Source: Deferribacteres bacterium
GTDB taxonomy: Bacteria; Zhuqueibacterota; Zhuqueibacteria; Zhuqueibacterales; Geothermadaptataceae
Direction: 5' to 3'
DNA: 64,000 nt
NCBI GenBank assembly: GCA_020633655.1
Contig: JACKDF010000007.1
Span: 248,001-312,000 of the forward strand
The first letter of the stretch is position 1, and each line of letters begins with the position of its first letter. A program made the position numbers and the translations under genes. Below, in pieces: positions 43,594-53,080 of the stretch. Below the pieces are notes generated by a model. That model saw nothing but the letters and a program-made list of their open reading frames with translations. It was not told the origin of the DNA and did not search any database.

Positions 43594-44889
43594 ATGTTAG
43601 AAGAAATTAAGTCTGTTGAAAAAGAGAAGGCAATTTTAGTCGGTGTTTCCGGCGTGGAAGCGAATCGCTGGGTTACAGAAGAACATTTGAACGAACTTGA
43701 ATTGTTGGCTGAAACTGCGGGAGCGCAAGTGGTTGATATCATTATGCAGGACCGTAAGAAACTCGACGCAGGGTATTATATCGGCCGGGGCAAAGCAGAA
43801 TATCTCGCAAATGTTGCGCAAGAATTGAAAGCAGAGGTCATCATTTTTGACGATGATCTGACTCCTGCACAAACAAAAAATCTGAGTAATTTGACAGATA
43901 AAAAAGTAATTGATCGCAGTGCTCTGATTCTCGATATTTTTGCCAACAGGGCACAAACACGGGAAGCGAGAACGCAGGTTGAGCTCGCTCAGTTGCGCTA
44001 CAGTTTGCCGCGACTCACGCGTGCCTGGACCCACCTTTCACGACAGGTCGGCGGCATTGGCACACGGGGACCCGGTGAAACCCAGCTCGAAGTCGACCGA
44101 CGACTCATTCGTCGTCGTATCACCAGTCTGGAGCGTGAACTGGAAAAAATCGAAAAGCAGCGAGTTCAGCGAAGAAAACATCGGGATGAAGCCTTTAAAG
44201 TGGCTCTTGTTGGCTACACTAATGTCGGTAAATCGACCTTGATGAATGCATTGACTGATTCCGATGTCTTTGTGGAAAACCGGCTTTTTGCCACGCTGGA
44301 TGCAACGGTTCGAGAATTAAAATTTTCCCCGAATGAATCCGTACTTTTGATCGATACCGTTGGTTTTATCCGTAAATTACCGCATCACCTCGTTGCCAGT
44401 TTTCGCAGCACTCTGGAAGAAACTGTTGAAGCAAATTTGCTGCTACACCAGATAGATATCAGTCATCCTGATTTCGAGGAACAAATTGCTACGGTCCGGA
44501 CTGTACTTCACGATCTCAAACTGGACGATACCCCGGTGCTTTATGTCTTTAATAAAATAGATGCTTTAGAAAACAAAAATTTGATTAATGCTATGCGCGA
44601 AAAATACGAGCCCTCCGTTTTTGTCTCCGCAGCACGGCCACTGTTCCTTAATGATTTAAAACAGGAAATTTATCGTTTTTACCGGCAAACCGAGCAGGTG
44701 TTGCGGTGTACAATTCATGCTGCTGATGGTGAATCTCTGTCAAAGATATATTCCATGGCAGAGGTAATAGACCGGGTTATCGAGGAAGATAAGATTATTT
44801 TGCGCTCACGGGCATCTGTAAAAAATGCCGAGCGTCTAAAGCATTTTGCCCAAGAAAAAGGATTTTCTGTTGAAACCATTTCCGGCTAA
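43594..44889 (+). CDS. hflX: Ribosome-associated GTPase HflX
   Basis: 431 residues. The N-terminal HflX domain ('GYYIGRGKAEYLANV', 'LSNLTDKKVIDRSALILDIF') is followed by the conserved linker 'HLSRQVGGIGTRGPGETQLE' and the G domain: 'ALVGYTNVGKSTLMNALT' (about 205-222), 'LFATLDAT', 'DTVGFIRKLPHHLVASFRST', 'VFNKIDALE'. HflX splits stalled 70S ribosomes under stress. GAGG lies just before the ATG. Its last 20 bases overlap the likely start of the downstream sigma-54 regulator. Confidence 0.96.
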   Translation: MLEEIKSVEKEKAILVGVSGVEANRWVTEEHLNELELLAETAGAQVVDIIMQDRKKLDAGYYIGRGKAEYLANVAQELKAEVIIFDDDLTPAQTKNLSNLTDKKVIDRSALILDIFANRAQTREARTQVELAQLRYSLPRLTRAWTHLSRQVGGIGTRGPGETQLEVDRRLIRRRITSLERELEKIEKQRVQRRKHRDEAFKVALVGYTNVGKSTLMNALTDSDVFVENRLFATLDATVRELKFSPNESVLLIDTVGFIRKLPHHLVASFRSTLEETVEANLLLHQIDISHPDFEEQIATVRTVLHDLKLDDTPVLYVFNKIDALENKNLINAMREKYEPSVFVSAARPLFLNDLKQEIYRFYRQTEQVLRCTIHAADGESLSKIYSMAEVIDRVIEEDKIILRSRASVKNAERLKHFAQEKGFSVETISG

Positions 44890-46210
44890 CATTTTACTTG
44901 TTGGATTTTCCGAAGCTCGGGCGCAGTACCTGTGTGAAGCCCTGGCAAACCAGCCGGATTATAAAGTATTTACCGAAGAACCGGGTGATGAATCCAGGCG
45001 ATTTGAATTCGTTTTCGCTGAGATTGGCTCCGATGAACGCACAGCTCTAAGCATTGTTGAGCGCTTTAAAGCGCTTGATCCCAACATCAAAATTATCCTG
45101 TTTTCCTCAATAATTTCCCTGTCATTTGCCGTTCCCCTCGTGCGGGCTGGGGCATGGACTGTTGTCCCGTCACAAATCACTATAAATGAACTGATCCATG
45201 AAATTACCTCGATACAAACAGCACAAAATGCCGAATCGAGCAGCTCCCGACGAACCCGATCCAGTATCATGGTCGGAGAATCTGAAGGCATGCAACAGCT
45301 TATGCGTGATATCAAAAAGGCGGCGCCGACGAATGCTCGTGTCCTCATCACCGGGGAAAATGGGGTTGGTAAGGAACTGGTTGCCCGAGCTCTCCATGAC
45401 GGTAGCGTACGAGCAGATAAACCTTTTGTAGAAGTAAACTGCGCGGCGATTCCCCGTGAGTTAATTGAAAGCGAGCTTTTCGGGTATGAAAAAGGGGCTT
45501 TCACCGGGGCAATAAAACAAAAAAAGGGACTCATCGAGTTGGCGCACACCGGAACGCTGTTCCTTGATGAAATTGGGGATATGGCTCTGGATACGCAGGT
45601 TAAAGTGCTAAGGGTTCTGCAGGAAAACCAATTCATGCGAGTCGGTGGCGATGTCCCCATCCCCTTTGACGTTCGCATAATTTCAGCAACGAATAAAAAT
45701 TTGCGGGATGAAATCGAAAATGGACGCTTTCGCAAGGATTTATTCTTTCGTATCAATGTCATTCCCTTGCATATTCTGCCCTTACGTGAACGCGTTGAGG
45801 ATATCCTTCCATTATTTGCCTATTTTCAACAAATCAATAATTTTGCTATGAAAACATTGTCCCCGGGAGCAGAAGAATTAATGCGGAACTACATCTGGCC
45901 GGGTAACGTGAGAGAGCTGAATAATTTGGTTGAGCGTATTTCAGCAATGATTCCAGAATCGGAAATAGAAGCGGAGCGGCTATTACAAATTTCGCCCGGC
46001 ATGTCAACTCAGACGATCACTACAATGAATTCACGTGGTGCGCAAACAGAAAATAAAAATACCTTGCGCGAACGGATGGATGGATTTGAATCAGAAGTGT
46101 TGCAAAATTCATGGGAGGAATGCAAAGGCAATATCAGTGAAATGGCCCGTCAACTCTCTACGGACAGGGCTAATCTCCACCGAAAGCTACGAAAATACGG
46201 CATTCACTAA
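44870..46210 (+). CDS. Sigma-54-dependent transcriptional activator with degenerate receiver domain
   Basis: About 446 residues: receiver-like domain (about 6-125), AAA+ sigma-54 interaction domain (about 134-370) and a Fis-type HTH ('NISEMARQLSTDRANLHRKL', about 420-443). The AAA+ part is complete: Walker A 'GENGVGKEL', the sigma-54-contacting 'GAFTGA', Walker B 'TLFLDEIGDM' and 'LFFRINVIPLHILPLRER'. In the receiver, the phospho-accepting Asp appears replaced by Glu51 ('FVFAEIG'), the acidic pair at the first strand is missing ('ILLVGFSEA') and the usual Lys is absent. Regulation by phosphorylation is therefore unlikely. TTG at 44870 has AAAGGA seven bases upstream; a TTG at 44846 is also open. 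It needs RpoN, not seen here. Confidence 0.9.
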   Translation: MKPFPANILLVGFSEARAQYLCEALANQPDYKVFTEEPGDESRRFEFVFAEIGSDERTALSIVERFKALDPNIKIILFSSIISLSFAVPLVRAGAWTVVPSQITINELIHEITSIQTAQNAESSSSRRTRSSIMVGESEGMQQLMRDIKKAAPTNARVLITGENGVGKELVARALHDGSVRADKPFVEVNCAAIPRELIESELFGYEKGAFTGAIKQKKGLIELAHTGTLFLDEIGDMALDTQVKVLRVLQENQFMRVGGDVPIPFDVRIISATNKNLRDEIENGRFRKDLFFRINVIPLHILPLRERVEDILPLFAYFQQINNFAMKTLSPGAEELMRNYIWPGNVRELNNLVERISAMIPESEIEAERLLQISPGMSTQTITTMNSRGAQTENKNTLRERMDGFESEVLQNSWEECKGNISEMARQLSTDRANLHRKLRKYGIH

Positions 46211-46231
46211 TTGAATAAGATTGGGGTTTTG

Positions 46232-47908
46232 ATGAATTTTTTCCTGAGAATTACCGTTCTCTCCGTTCTGTTTTTCAGTATCTGCAAGGGCCAGGACGAG
46301 GATTTGCCAATATGGGGAACGAACACGAAATATGAGCAAGGGGATTGGATAACCTACGCGCAAAATCGTTTTGTCACCTCTATTGCCCTCGGGAGTCAGT
46401 TTGTCTATTTCGGTACTACAGGTGGGATTACACGCTATAATTATTGGGAAAATGTATGGGATTTCCCGTTTACGATCAGCAGCGGCCTGGCAGATAATAA
46501 TGTGAAAGCCATTGCTTTCGATGAGCATACATCCCTGCTTTGGGCTGCTACACAAACGGCGGTTTCTGTCTATACACCATCTTCGGAGCGCTGGGAAAAT
46601 TACTTTTTGGATGCACCCGGGATCAGCGGTTATGGGGAAGTTGTGGATATTGGATTTGATGACAGGAGCGTTTATTTTCGCATGAGCGGGAGTAATATTC
46701 TAACCTGCAGCAATACTGGTGGACCATTGTTTGTTTCAGACGGACACTACGATGGCACCGTAAAATTTTTGAATACCGCTGCACCCCGCGCTAACTTTCC
46801 ACATTATTTCATGGATTTCGGCTTCGTTTTGCTGCAAAATGGGACAATCCAGGACAGCAGATTGCACGAGGCTAAAATTACGGCTGTTCTGAACGATAAA
46901 TGGTACAAATCCTGGATGGGGAGTTGGGGCTTCGGCGCGCTTGTTGGCGATATTAATTCGCAGCAACTCGCCTTTCTTAATTATGGCTTGTTTGCCAAAG
47001 ATGTGTGCGCTATTGCTCTTGATGAAAATGGTTTGTGGATTGCCGGAAGAAATCGCAATACATCTGCTTTACAGGATCAGAGCGTGGCGGGAATTACTTA
47101 TTGGGATCAGGTCAATGAAAAATGGCTTTATTACGAATCCGACTACATTCCAAATTTAAGTACAGATGAAATAAATCGCATTACAACCGATGGTCCGGAT
47201 GTTTTTTTTGCGACTCGATTTGGATTAAGCATTTACAATCGTCCGAAAGACCAATGGACAAAACTTTCGACCTTTGATGGCCTTAATCATGAAATTATTT
47301 TTGATGTGGCCGTGTGGAATGATATCGCTTACGTGGGATCTGAAAGAGGGTTAAACGCTATTGATTTACATACATTGCGCACCGACACCCTGGGTGTATG
47401 GATCGTTGGCGGTGATGATTTGAAATTTTCCCGAGTGCTGGATGTCGAAATAAATGGTGATTTACTCTGGGCAGCAACAGACTATGGCGTTTATGTTTAT
47501 AATCTGGCTGAGGAAACTGGTGGATTTGTTGACGATGTGAACGGGCCGGTAGGTGCACGGATTACGGCAGTGACTTCCTTTGGTTCTGAAGTGTGGATCG
47601 GGACGGATCGCGGTATTTTTCCTTATGATACCGGGAAAAAAGAATGGCTCGGATTGCCAGAGAAAAATTTTTCCATCGATTCTCCTGTTTATGAAATGGC
47701 AGCAGATGCAAATTCCGTTTGGGCCGCGACGGATCGTGGTGTATTTAAACTCAATCGCACAAACCGTTATTGGGTTCACTACACCATGCAAGATGGTCTC
47801 CCGAGCAATCGTGTTCACGCTGTCCTGCTCGATGGTGATTACATCTGGTTCGGCACTACCGATGGACTAACATTGTTTTATTGGAATGATCCGAATCGAA
47901 TCGACTGA
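46232..47908 (+). CDS. Secreted beta-propeller protein (two-component-regulator propeller repeats)
   Basis: About 558 residues. A signal peptide ('FFLRITVLSVLFFSICKG') is followed by repeated ~40-50-residue blades such as 'SIALGSQFVYFGTTGGITRY', 'LLWAATDYGVYVYNL', 'EVWIGTDRGIFPYDT', 'SVWAATDRGVFKLN' and 'YIWFGTTDGLTLFYW'. These are Reg_prop-type blades, normally the periplasmic sensor half of hybrid histidine kinases. Here the chain ends after the last blade with no Y_Y_Y domain, membrane helix or kinase, so it is a free periplasmic or surface propeller. It may bind polysaccharide or a partner. ATG 46232 is preferred over the upstream TTG (46211), which abuts the previous stop. Confidence 0.82.
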   Translation: MNFFLRITVLSVLFFSICKGQDEDLPIWGTNTKYEQGDWITYAQNRFVTSIALGSQFVYFGTTGGITRYNYWENVWDFPFTISSGLADNNVKAIAFDEHTSLLWAATQTAVSVYTPSSERWENYFLDAPGISGYGEVVDIGFDDRSVYFRMSGSNILTCSNTGGPLFVSDGHYDGTVKFLNTAAPRANFPHYFMDFGFVLLQNGTIQDSRLHEAKITAVLNDKWYKSWMGSWGFGALVGDINSQQLAFLNYGLFAKDVCAIALDENGLWIAGRNRNTSALQDQSVAGITYWDQVNEKWLYYESDYIPNLSTDEINRITTDGPDVFFATRFGLSIYNRPKDQWTKLSTFDGLNHEIIFDVAVWNDIAYVGSERGLNAIDLHTLRTDTLGVWIVGGDDLKFSRVLDVEINGDLLWAATDYGVYVYNLAEETGGFVDDVNGPVGARITAVTSFGSEVWIGTDRGIFPYDTGKKEWLGLPEKNFSIDSPVYEMAADANSVWAATDRGVFKLNRTNRYWVHYTMQDGLPSNRVHAVLLDGDYIWFGTTDGLTLFYWNDPNRID

Positions 47909-47926
47909 GTGTGTGAAAAGATCAAT

Positions 47927-49270
47927 ATGGATTTATTTGAACAGCAGAATCGCGATAATTCCCAGGATAAACCATTAGCTGATTTCATGCGTCCGAAAAC
48001 ACTGGAAGACTTTTTCGGCCAGCAACACCTTGTCGCTGAAGGAAAAATTATCAGCACGCTTATGGCAAATCAGCGACCTGTATCGATGATTTTCTGGGGA
48101 CCACCCGGAACCGGAAAAACGACCCTGGCGCGCCTCTTTGCAAAATCATGTGATGCCGCTTTTGCTGCATTGAGTGCTGTAACCAGTGGTGTTGCCGATA
48201 TTCGCACCGTCATCGAAACAGCTGCAACCCGCAAAAGACTTGGCCACAATACTATTCTCTTTGTTGATGAAATTCACCGCTTTAATAAATCCCAACAAGA
48301 TGCATTGTTGCACAGTGTTGAGGACGGCACCCTTTTTTTTATTGGGGCAACGACAGAAAATCCCTCATTTGAAGTCATCTCAGCCTTATTATCCCGTTGC
48401 CGGGTTTTAACTTTGGAAAAATTATCTGAAGAAGACCTGCACCAGTTGCTGCAAAAAGTGAAAGATGTTTGGTTTTCCCGCCATGGAGACCAGGTTGCTT
48501 TGCTTGCGAATGCTGAGGAGTTGCTCATTGCTTTTTCAGGCGGTGATGCACGTGAACTCATCAATGGATTTGAATTATCCTGCTTTTTAACGAGGAAAGA
48601 GAAACCGAATCAGCTTTCCATTACGCCTGAAACAGTTAGCATGGCTTTTCAGAAAAAAGCCCAACGCTACGACAAAGGCGGAGATTCCCATTACGACACG
48701 ATTTCTGCCTTCATAAAAAGCGTGCGCGGAAGTGAACCCAATGCAGCCTTGCATTATCTTGCACGAATGCTTGATGCGGGAGAAGAACCGCGATTTATTG
48801 CGCGGCGACTAATTATTTTGGCCAGTGAAGATATTGGAAATGCGGATCCCTTCGCCCTGGTTTTGGCGACATCGACTTTCGATGCTGTGCACAACATTGG
48901 TATGCCAGAAGCACGAATTGTACTTGCGCAAGCGACGACTTATCTCGCTTCGGCACCCAAGAGTAATGCCGCTTATCTGGCCATTGATGCTGCTCTCAGT
49001 GATATTCGAAAAGGCATAATTCCACCCATACCTTTGCATTTACGTAATGCACCAACTCAATTGATGAAGGACAAAGGTTATGGCGAAGGTTATAAATATC
49101 CACATGATTTTGCTGGTGGTTTTGTCGAAGAAGATTATCTTCCAAAACCTCTGAAAGATAAAATTTATTATGTACCAACCGAACGCGGTCGCGAACAGAC
49201 TCTAAGAGAGCGATTGCAGTACTGGTGGAGTCGATACCGTAAAATTTTCAATAATGAATCAAAAAAATAA
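47927..49270 (+). CDS. rarA: Replication-associated recombination protein RarA (MgsA)
   Basis: About 447 residues. Clamp-loader-like AAA+ ATPase acting at stalled replication forks with SSB. Motifs are 'PLADFMRPKTLEDFFGQQHL', Walker A 'WGPPGTGKTTLARLFAKSC', Walker B 'TILFVDEIHRFNKSQQDALL', sensor 1 'FIGATTENPSFEVISALLSR', and the C-terminal MgsA tetramerisation domain ('KSVRGSEPNAALHYLARML', 'SNAAYLAIDAAL', 'YKYPHDFAGGF'). A GTG at 47909 is in frame, but ATG 47927 ('MDLFEQQ') matches the family N terminus. Overlaps the LptD-like gene by 17 bases. Confidence 0.96.
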   Translation: MDLFEQQNRDNSQDKPLADFMRPKTLEDFFGQQHLVAEGKIISTLMANQRPVSMIFWGPPGTGKTTLARLFAKSCDAAFAALSAVTSGVADIRTVIETAATRKRLGHNTILFVDEIHRFNKSQQDALLHSVEDGTLFFIGATTENPSFEVISALLSRCRVLTLEKLSEEDLHQLLQKVKDVWFSRHGDQVALLANAEELLIAFSGGDARELINGFELSCFLTRKEKPNQLSITPETVSMAFQKKAQRYDKGGDSHYDTISAFIKSVRGSEPNAALHYLARMLDAGEEPRFIARRLIILASEDIGNADPFALVLATSTFDAVHNIGMPEARIVLAQATTYLASAPKSNAAYLAIDAALSDIRKGIIPPIPLHLRNAPTQLMKDKGYGEGYKYPHDFAGGFVEEDYLPKPLKDKIYYVPTERGREQTLRERLQYWWSRYRKIFNNESKK

Positions 49271-52013
49271 TCAAAAATTTCGATTTACCTTGAATCCCAA
49301 ACCAAAGTGCTGGCTGGAAAATGGATTTCGGGCGTGTTGCGTTTTTCTGTCCATTATGTTCATTTTGCACTCTCCGGTAGTTGCACAACAGACTGACAGC
49401 TTAAAGACGTTGCCAACAGTTTCTTCCGTGAATGTACAAGATTCAAGTAGCCTTGCTGCACAAAAGCAGCAAAAATCGGATATCGATGCGCCAATTCATT
49501 ATGATGCGCGTTATTTTGATAATGATGTGAAAAATGGAATTTTATATCTCTCTGATCAAGCTGTTGTCAAATATCGACAGATGGAGATTCGTGCCGGGAA
49601 AATACAGGTTAGGCAGGAAGAACGAATTTTAATTGCAGAGGCGCTTCCGGAAACGTTGTATGTAAAAAATGATTCCACATTATCCAATGCAGAAAAAGAC
49701 AGTTTCACCGTGAAATTTAGTCAATATCCCATTCTGAAAGATGGCCAGCAGGAAATTACCGGTGAGCGAATGGTATATAATTTTGACACCCAAAAAGGCA
49801 TTATTAACAAAAGCCGAACAGAGTTTGACGGCGGGTATTTTACAGGAACGCAAATCAAGCGTGTCGATAAAAAAGTGTTTAATGTAACTTCAGGTACCTA
49901 TTCAACCTGCGATGAAGAGGACCCGCATTTTCACTTCTGGGCACGGCGTATGAAAATGATCATGAATGAACGGGTTTTCGCAAAACCGATTGTGCTCTAT
50001 TTTAGCAAAATACCAGTTGCGTATCTGCCATTTGCTATGTTTCCCACCAAATCCGGTCGCAAAAGTGGTATTTTAGTGCCGCGTTACGGAGAAAGTTCTA
50101 CCGAAGGAAAATTCCTTAAAGGATTAGGCTACTATTGGGCTATTAATGATTACCTCGATGCAAAAGCGACAGCAGATTACTACGATCAATCAGGCTGGCT
50201 TTTTCGTGGTGGCTTGAATTATAACAAACGTTATTCCTACTCAGGTCGTCTTAATGGTTCTTTGACGCGGAAAAATTTCACCACTGGCCGAATTGAACGG
50301 CGGTGGAATTTGAATGTTAATCACGATCAAACGCTGGACAAAACCTCGCGATTTTCGGTGAGTGGACAATTTCAAAGCGATAACAGTTATTATAAAGATT
50401 TTTATCTCGATCCCAGTCAGCGGTTGAATCGTCAGATTATTTCCCGGGCAACATATTCGAAAAAATTAGGTCGCAACAGCCTGAATCTGTCCCTTTCGGA
50501 AACCCGGGATTTGGATGACAACAGCACGGTGCCCCTGCGGCGAAATTTACCACAAATTTCTTTTAACTACGCTACTCGTCCTCTGTTTGTGTGGGAAAAA
50601 AAAGAACAAAACAACCGTCTTGGTCGACGCACACAAAGTAAAAAAGCAAAGCAGGCTGAGCAACGCTGGTGGGAAACAATAACTTTTGGCTTTAATTCAA
50701 ATTTCTCGAGCAATTATACGAAAACATTGAAATCAACAAGCTATGATACGACCTATTTTGAGCCAGGTACATTTGTCGCAGGTGAGGATTCCTTTGATAT
50801 CGCTACAAATCGATCCTATAATGAGGATCAGCGGAGTGTGACGATCACTTCAGGTTCCTTTAATATGAGCTATCCGGGAAAAGTGTTTGGCGTATTGAAA
50901 ATGAGCCAGTCGCTGAATTTTCAGGAAAATTGGTTTGATCGTGAATACGCTTATGAAAATGTAACTCTGGAGCGCAGCGAACAGAAAAATTTTGCCCGCA
51001 GGATGACATTTAACTACAGTGCAACCGCAAACACGGAACTTTATGGCCTTTTTCAACCAAACATCGGTTCACTGAAAGCAATTCGACATGTTGTCAAACC
51101 GCGAATTGGATTTAGCTACGCACCGGATTTTTCGACTGAACGCTGGGGGTATTATACGGATGTTATCGATTCGAATGGTGTAACCCAGCGTAAAGATCGA
51201 TTCAGTGGTACGCCAAATCAAAAACGTGGCAGCATTACATTTGGTGTTGATAATGATTTTCAAGCAAAGGTGCAAGCTGGCGACGAAGAAAAAAAGATTC
51301 GGCTATTTAATGCCGGAGTAAGTGGCAGTTATAATTTGGCTGCAGAAAGTAAAAAACTCAGCGTAATTTCAACGCGCATTAATGCCAACCCAGGTTCAAA
51401 CCTGCGATTTACTACCTCGATGAGCCACAGTCCTTATGCTTTCGATCCTGAGACAAATTTTGAAAGTGATCGTTATCTTTTCGATTCTAATAAAAGCAAT
51501 GTGCTGAAATGGATGCGATTAACGAATGTAAATCTTGACGCATCTTTTTCATTAAAAGGAAAGGGATTGCAGGCGACAGCTTCCAGGAATGAACCTGATG
51601 ATATGCTGGATCCCGGTTTTGATGGATTGGCTGAGGGCAATTCAACGCCCGGCGGCCAGGGTGATTTATCCTGGTCGGCGAGTTTTGCCTTGCGGTATAA
51701 TCTCAACTATGCAAATCCCGAGAATAAAACGAAAACAACATATCTTCGCATTAGCAATGCAAAACTCCAACTCTCAAGAAATTGGCGAGTCTCTTTTTCT
51801 GGGCAACTTGATTTACAGCAAAAGCAGGTTGTTCAGCAAAGCTGGTCGATTTATCGGGATTTGCACTGCTGGGAAGCCTCCTTCAATTGGTACCCGATTG
51901 GTGTTTCAAAAGGCTTTTATTTTCGCATAAATATTAAATCACAAATGCTGCAAGATATAAAGTACGAACGACGCAGTGGTCGTTCATATTTTAACTCCTA
52001 TGAGTATTATTAG
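49254..52013 (+). CDS. LptD/OstA-like outer-membrane LPS assembly protein
   Basis: 919 residues. A signal region (hydrophobic about 28-42, cleavage near 'SPVVAQQ') is followed by an OstA/LptA-like beta-jellyroll (about 75-215: 'AVVKYRQMEIRAGKIQV', 'ITGERMVYNFDTQKGIINKS') and a large barrel domain with LptD-typical text 'KIPVAYLPFAMFPTKSGRKS' and 'LKGLGYYWAINDYLDAKATA'. The C-terminal strands end in an aromatic residue, as in outer-membrane barrels. LptD inserts lipopolysaccharide in the outer leaflet. It overlaps the end of rarA. The N-terminal cytosolic stretch before the hydrophobic core is longer than usual, so the true start could be internal. Confidence 0.85.
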   Translation: MNQKNNQKFRFTLNPKPKCWLENGFRACCVFLSIMFILHSPVVAQQTDSLKTLPTVSSVNVQDSSSLAAQKQQKSDIDAPIHYDARYFDNDVKNGILYLSDQAVVKYRQMEIRAGKIQVRQEERILIAEALPETLYVKNDSTLSNAEKDSFTVKFSQYPILKDGQQEITGERMVYNFDTQKGIINKSRTEFDGGYFTGTQIKRVDKKVFNVTSGTYSTCDEEDPHFHFWARRMKMIMNERVFAKPIVLYFSKIPVAYLPFAMFPTKSGRKSGILVPRYGESSTEGKFLKGLGYYWAINDYLDAKATADYYDQSGWLFRGGLNYNKRYSYSGRLNGSLTRKNFTTGRIERRWNLNVNHDQTLDKTSRFSVSGQFQSDNSYYKDFYLDPSQRLNRQIISRATYSKKLGRNSLNLSLSETRDLDDNSTVPLRRNLPQISFNYATRPLFVWEKKEQNNRLGRRTQSKKAKQAEQRWWETITFGFNSNFSSNYTKTLKSTSYDTTYFEPGTFVAGEDSFDIATNRSYNEDQRSVTITSGSFNMSYPGKVFGVLKMSQSLNFQENWFDREYAYENVTLERSEQKNFARRMTFNYSATANTELYGLFQPNIGSLKAIRHVVKPRIGFSYAPDFSTERWGYYTDVIDSNGVTQRKDRFSGTPNQKRGSITFGVDNDFQAKVQAGDEEKKIRLFNAGVSGSYNLAAESKKLSVISTRINANPGSNLRFTTSMSHSPYAFDPETNFESDRYLFDSNKSNVLKWMRLTNVNLDASFSLKGKGLQATASRNEPDDMLDPGFDGLAEGNSTPGGQGDLSWSASFALRYNLNYANPENKTKTTYLRISNAKLQLSRNWRVSFSGQLDLQQKQVVQQSWSIYRDLHCWEASFNWYPIGVSKGFYFRINIKSQMLQDIKYERRSGRSYFNSYEYY

Positions 52014-52053
52014 TCATTAAATTACCTGTGATAAGTAAATAAAACAACTTTAT

Positions 52054-52082
52054 TTGACAAGGCTGTAATTCTCTGTTTTACT
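52054..52082 (+). promoter_or_regulatory. Possible sigma-70-type promoter upstream of parA
   Basis: TTGACA (52054-52059), a 17-base spacer and TTTACT (52077-52082; 4/6 to TATAAT) lie in the 257-base gap after the LptD-like gene, about 190 bases before parA. The -35 is perfect and the -10 is weak. Confidence 0.45.
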
Positions 52083-52270
52083 TGCTAAAAAGCGCTTGAT
52101 TTTCAGAAGTTGAAAGTTTATCTTAGCCCCTCTTTTCGCTCTCTTTTCGGGAAAGCTTACGCGTAAAAGTGATACCCAATTTTCCAATAAATTGTAGAGG
52201 AAATGTGAAGGTTGCACTTGGGGAATGGTCAACCTTATCAGGTATTTGATGATGTATTAAGGAATAATTT

Positions 52271-53080
52271 ATGGCAAAAATAATCGCAATTGCGAATCAA
52301 AAAGGTGGCGTCGGTAAAACGACGACAGCGGTTAATCTGGCATCCAGTATTGCTGTTGCCGAGCATTCCGTGCTCACCATCGACATCGATCCCCAGGCGA
52401 ACGCGACCAGCGGTTTGGGATATGATTCGCGGGGGACAAGGAAAAGCATCTATGAAGTTATTATAGATAAAGAAGATATAAATAATGTGATTTGCTCGAC
52501 AGAGCTCTCCTTTCTCGAACTTGTGCCCTCGCATAACCAGTTAGCAGCTGCAGAAATTGAACTTGTGGGTGAAATGTCGAGAGAACACGTTTTAAAAAAC
52601 GCTTTAAAAAATTTGGCAAAAGAGTATGAATATATCTTTATAGATTGCCCGCCTTCGCTTGGTTTGCTTACATTGAATGCTTTGACAGCTGCCGATTCCG
52701 TTTTAATTCCAATTCAGTGTGAGTATTTTGCCTTGGAAGGTTTAAGTCAGCTGCTTAATACTATTCGCCGTGTACAAAAAGTACTCAATCCGCGATTGGA
52801 GATCGAGGGTGTATTGTTAACAATGTTTGATCCCAGGTTGAATTTGAGCAGACAGGTTGCTGATGATATTCGTAAATTTTTCGATGATAAAGTATTTAAA
52901 ACTGTAATTGGGCGAAATGTAAGATTGAGTGAGGCGCCAAGTTTTGGTAAGCCAATCGTGTTGTATGATGCTGTCTCCAAGGGCAGTGAAAATTATATGA
53001 GTTTAGCAGAAGAGGTTTTACAGAATGGCGACCAAACGACTCGGAAAGGGACTGTCGGCACTCATTCCGGACATTCCTGA
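52271..53080 (+). CDS. parA: Chromosome partitioning ATPase ParA (Soj)
   Basis: 269 residues. Deviant Walker A '[18 protein letters not shown]' (about 9-26) with the signature lysine, '[18 protein letters not shown]', Walker B '[20 protein letters not shown]' and '[20 protein letters not shown]' place it in the chromosomal Soj/ParA group without an N-terminal DNA-binding domain. With ParB it segregates origins, and in some bacteria also positions envelope machinery. The last 56 bases overlap parB in another frame, so the final ~19 residues ('[14 protein letters not shown]') are frame-shared and not conserved in type. Confidence 0.96.
   Translation: MAKIIAIANQKGGVGKTTTAVNLASSIAVAEHSVLTIDIDPQANATSGLGYDSRGTRKSIYEVIIDKEDINNVICSTELSFLELVPSHNQLAAAEIELVGEMSREHVLKNALKNLAKEYEYIFIDCPPSLGLLTLNALTAADSVLIPIQCEYFALEGLSQLLNTIRRVQKVLNPRLEIEGVLLTMFDPRLNLSRQVADDIRKFFDDKVFKTVIGRNVRLSEAPSFGKPIVLYDAVSKGSENYMSLAEEVLQNGDQTTRKGTVGTHSGHS

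Noticed and set aside
48331..48345. T-run in rarA as a slippage or terminator signal
   Set aside because: It encodes the conserved 'TLFFIGATTE' segment and has no stem before it.
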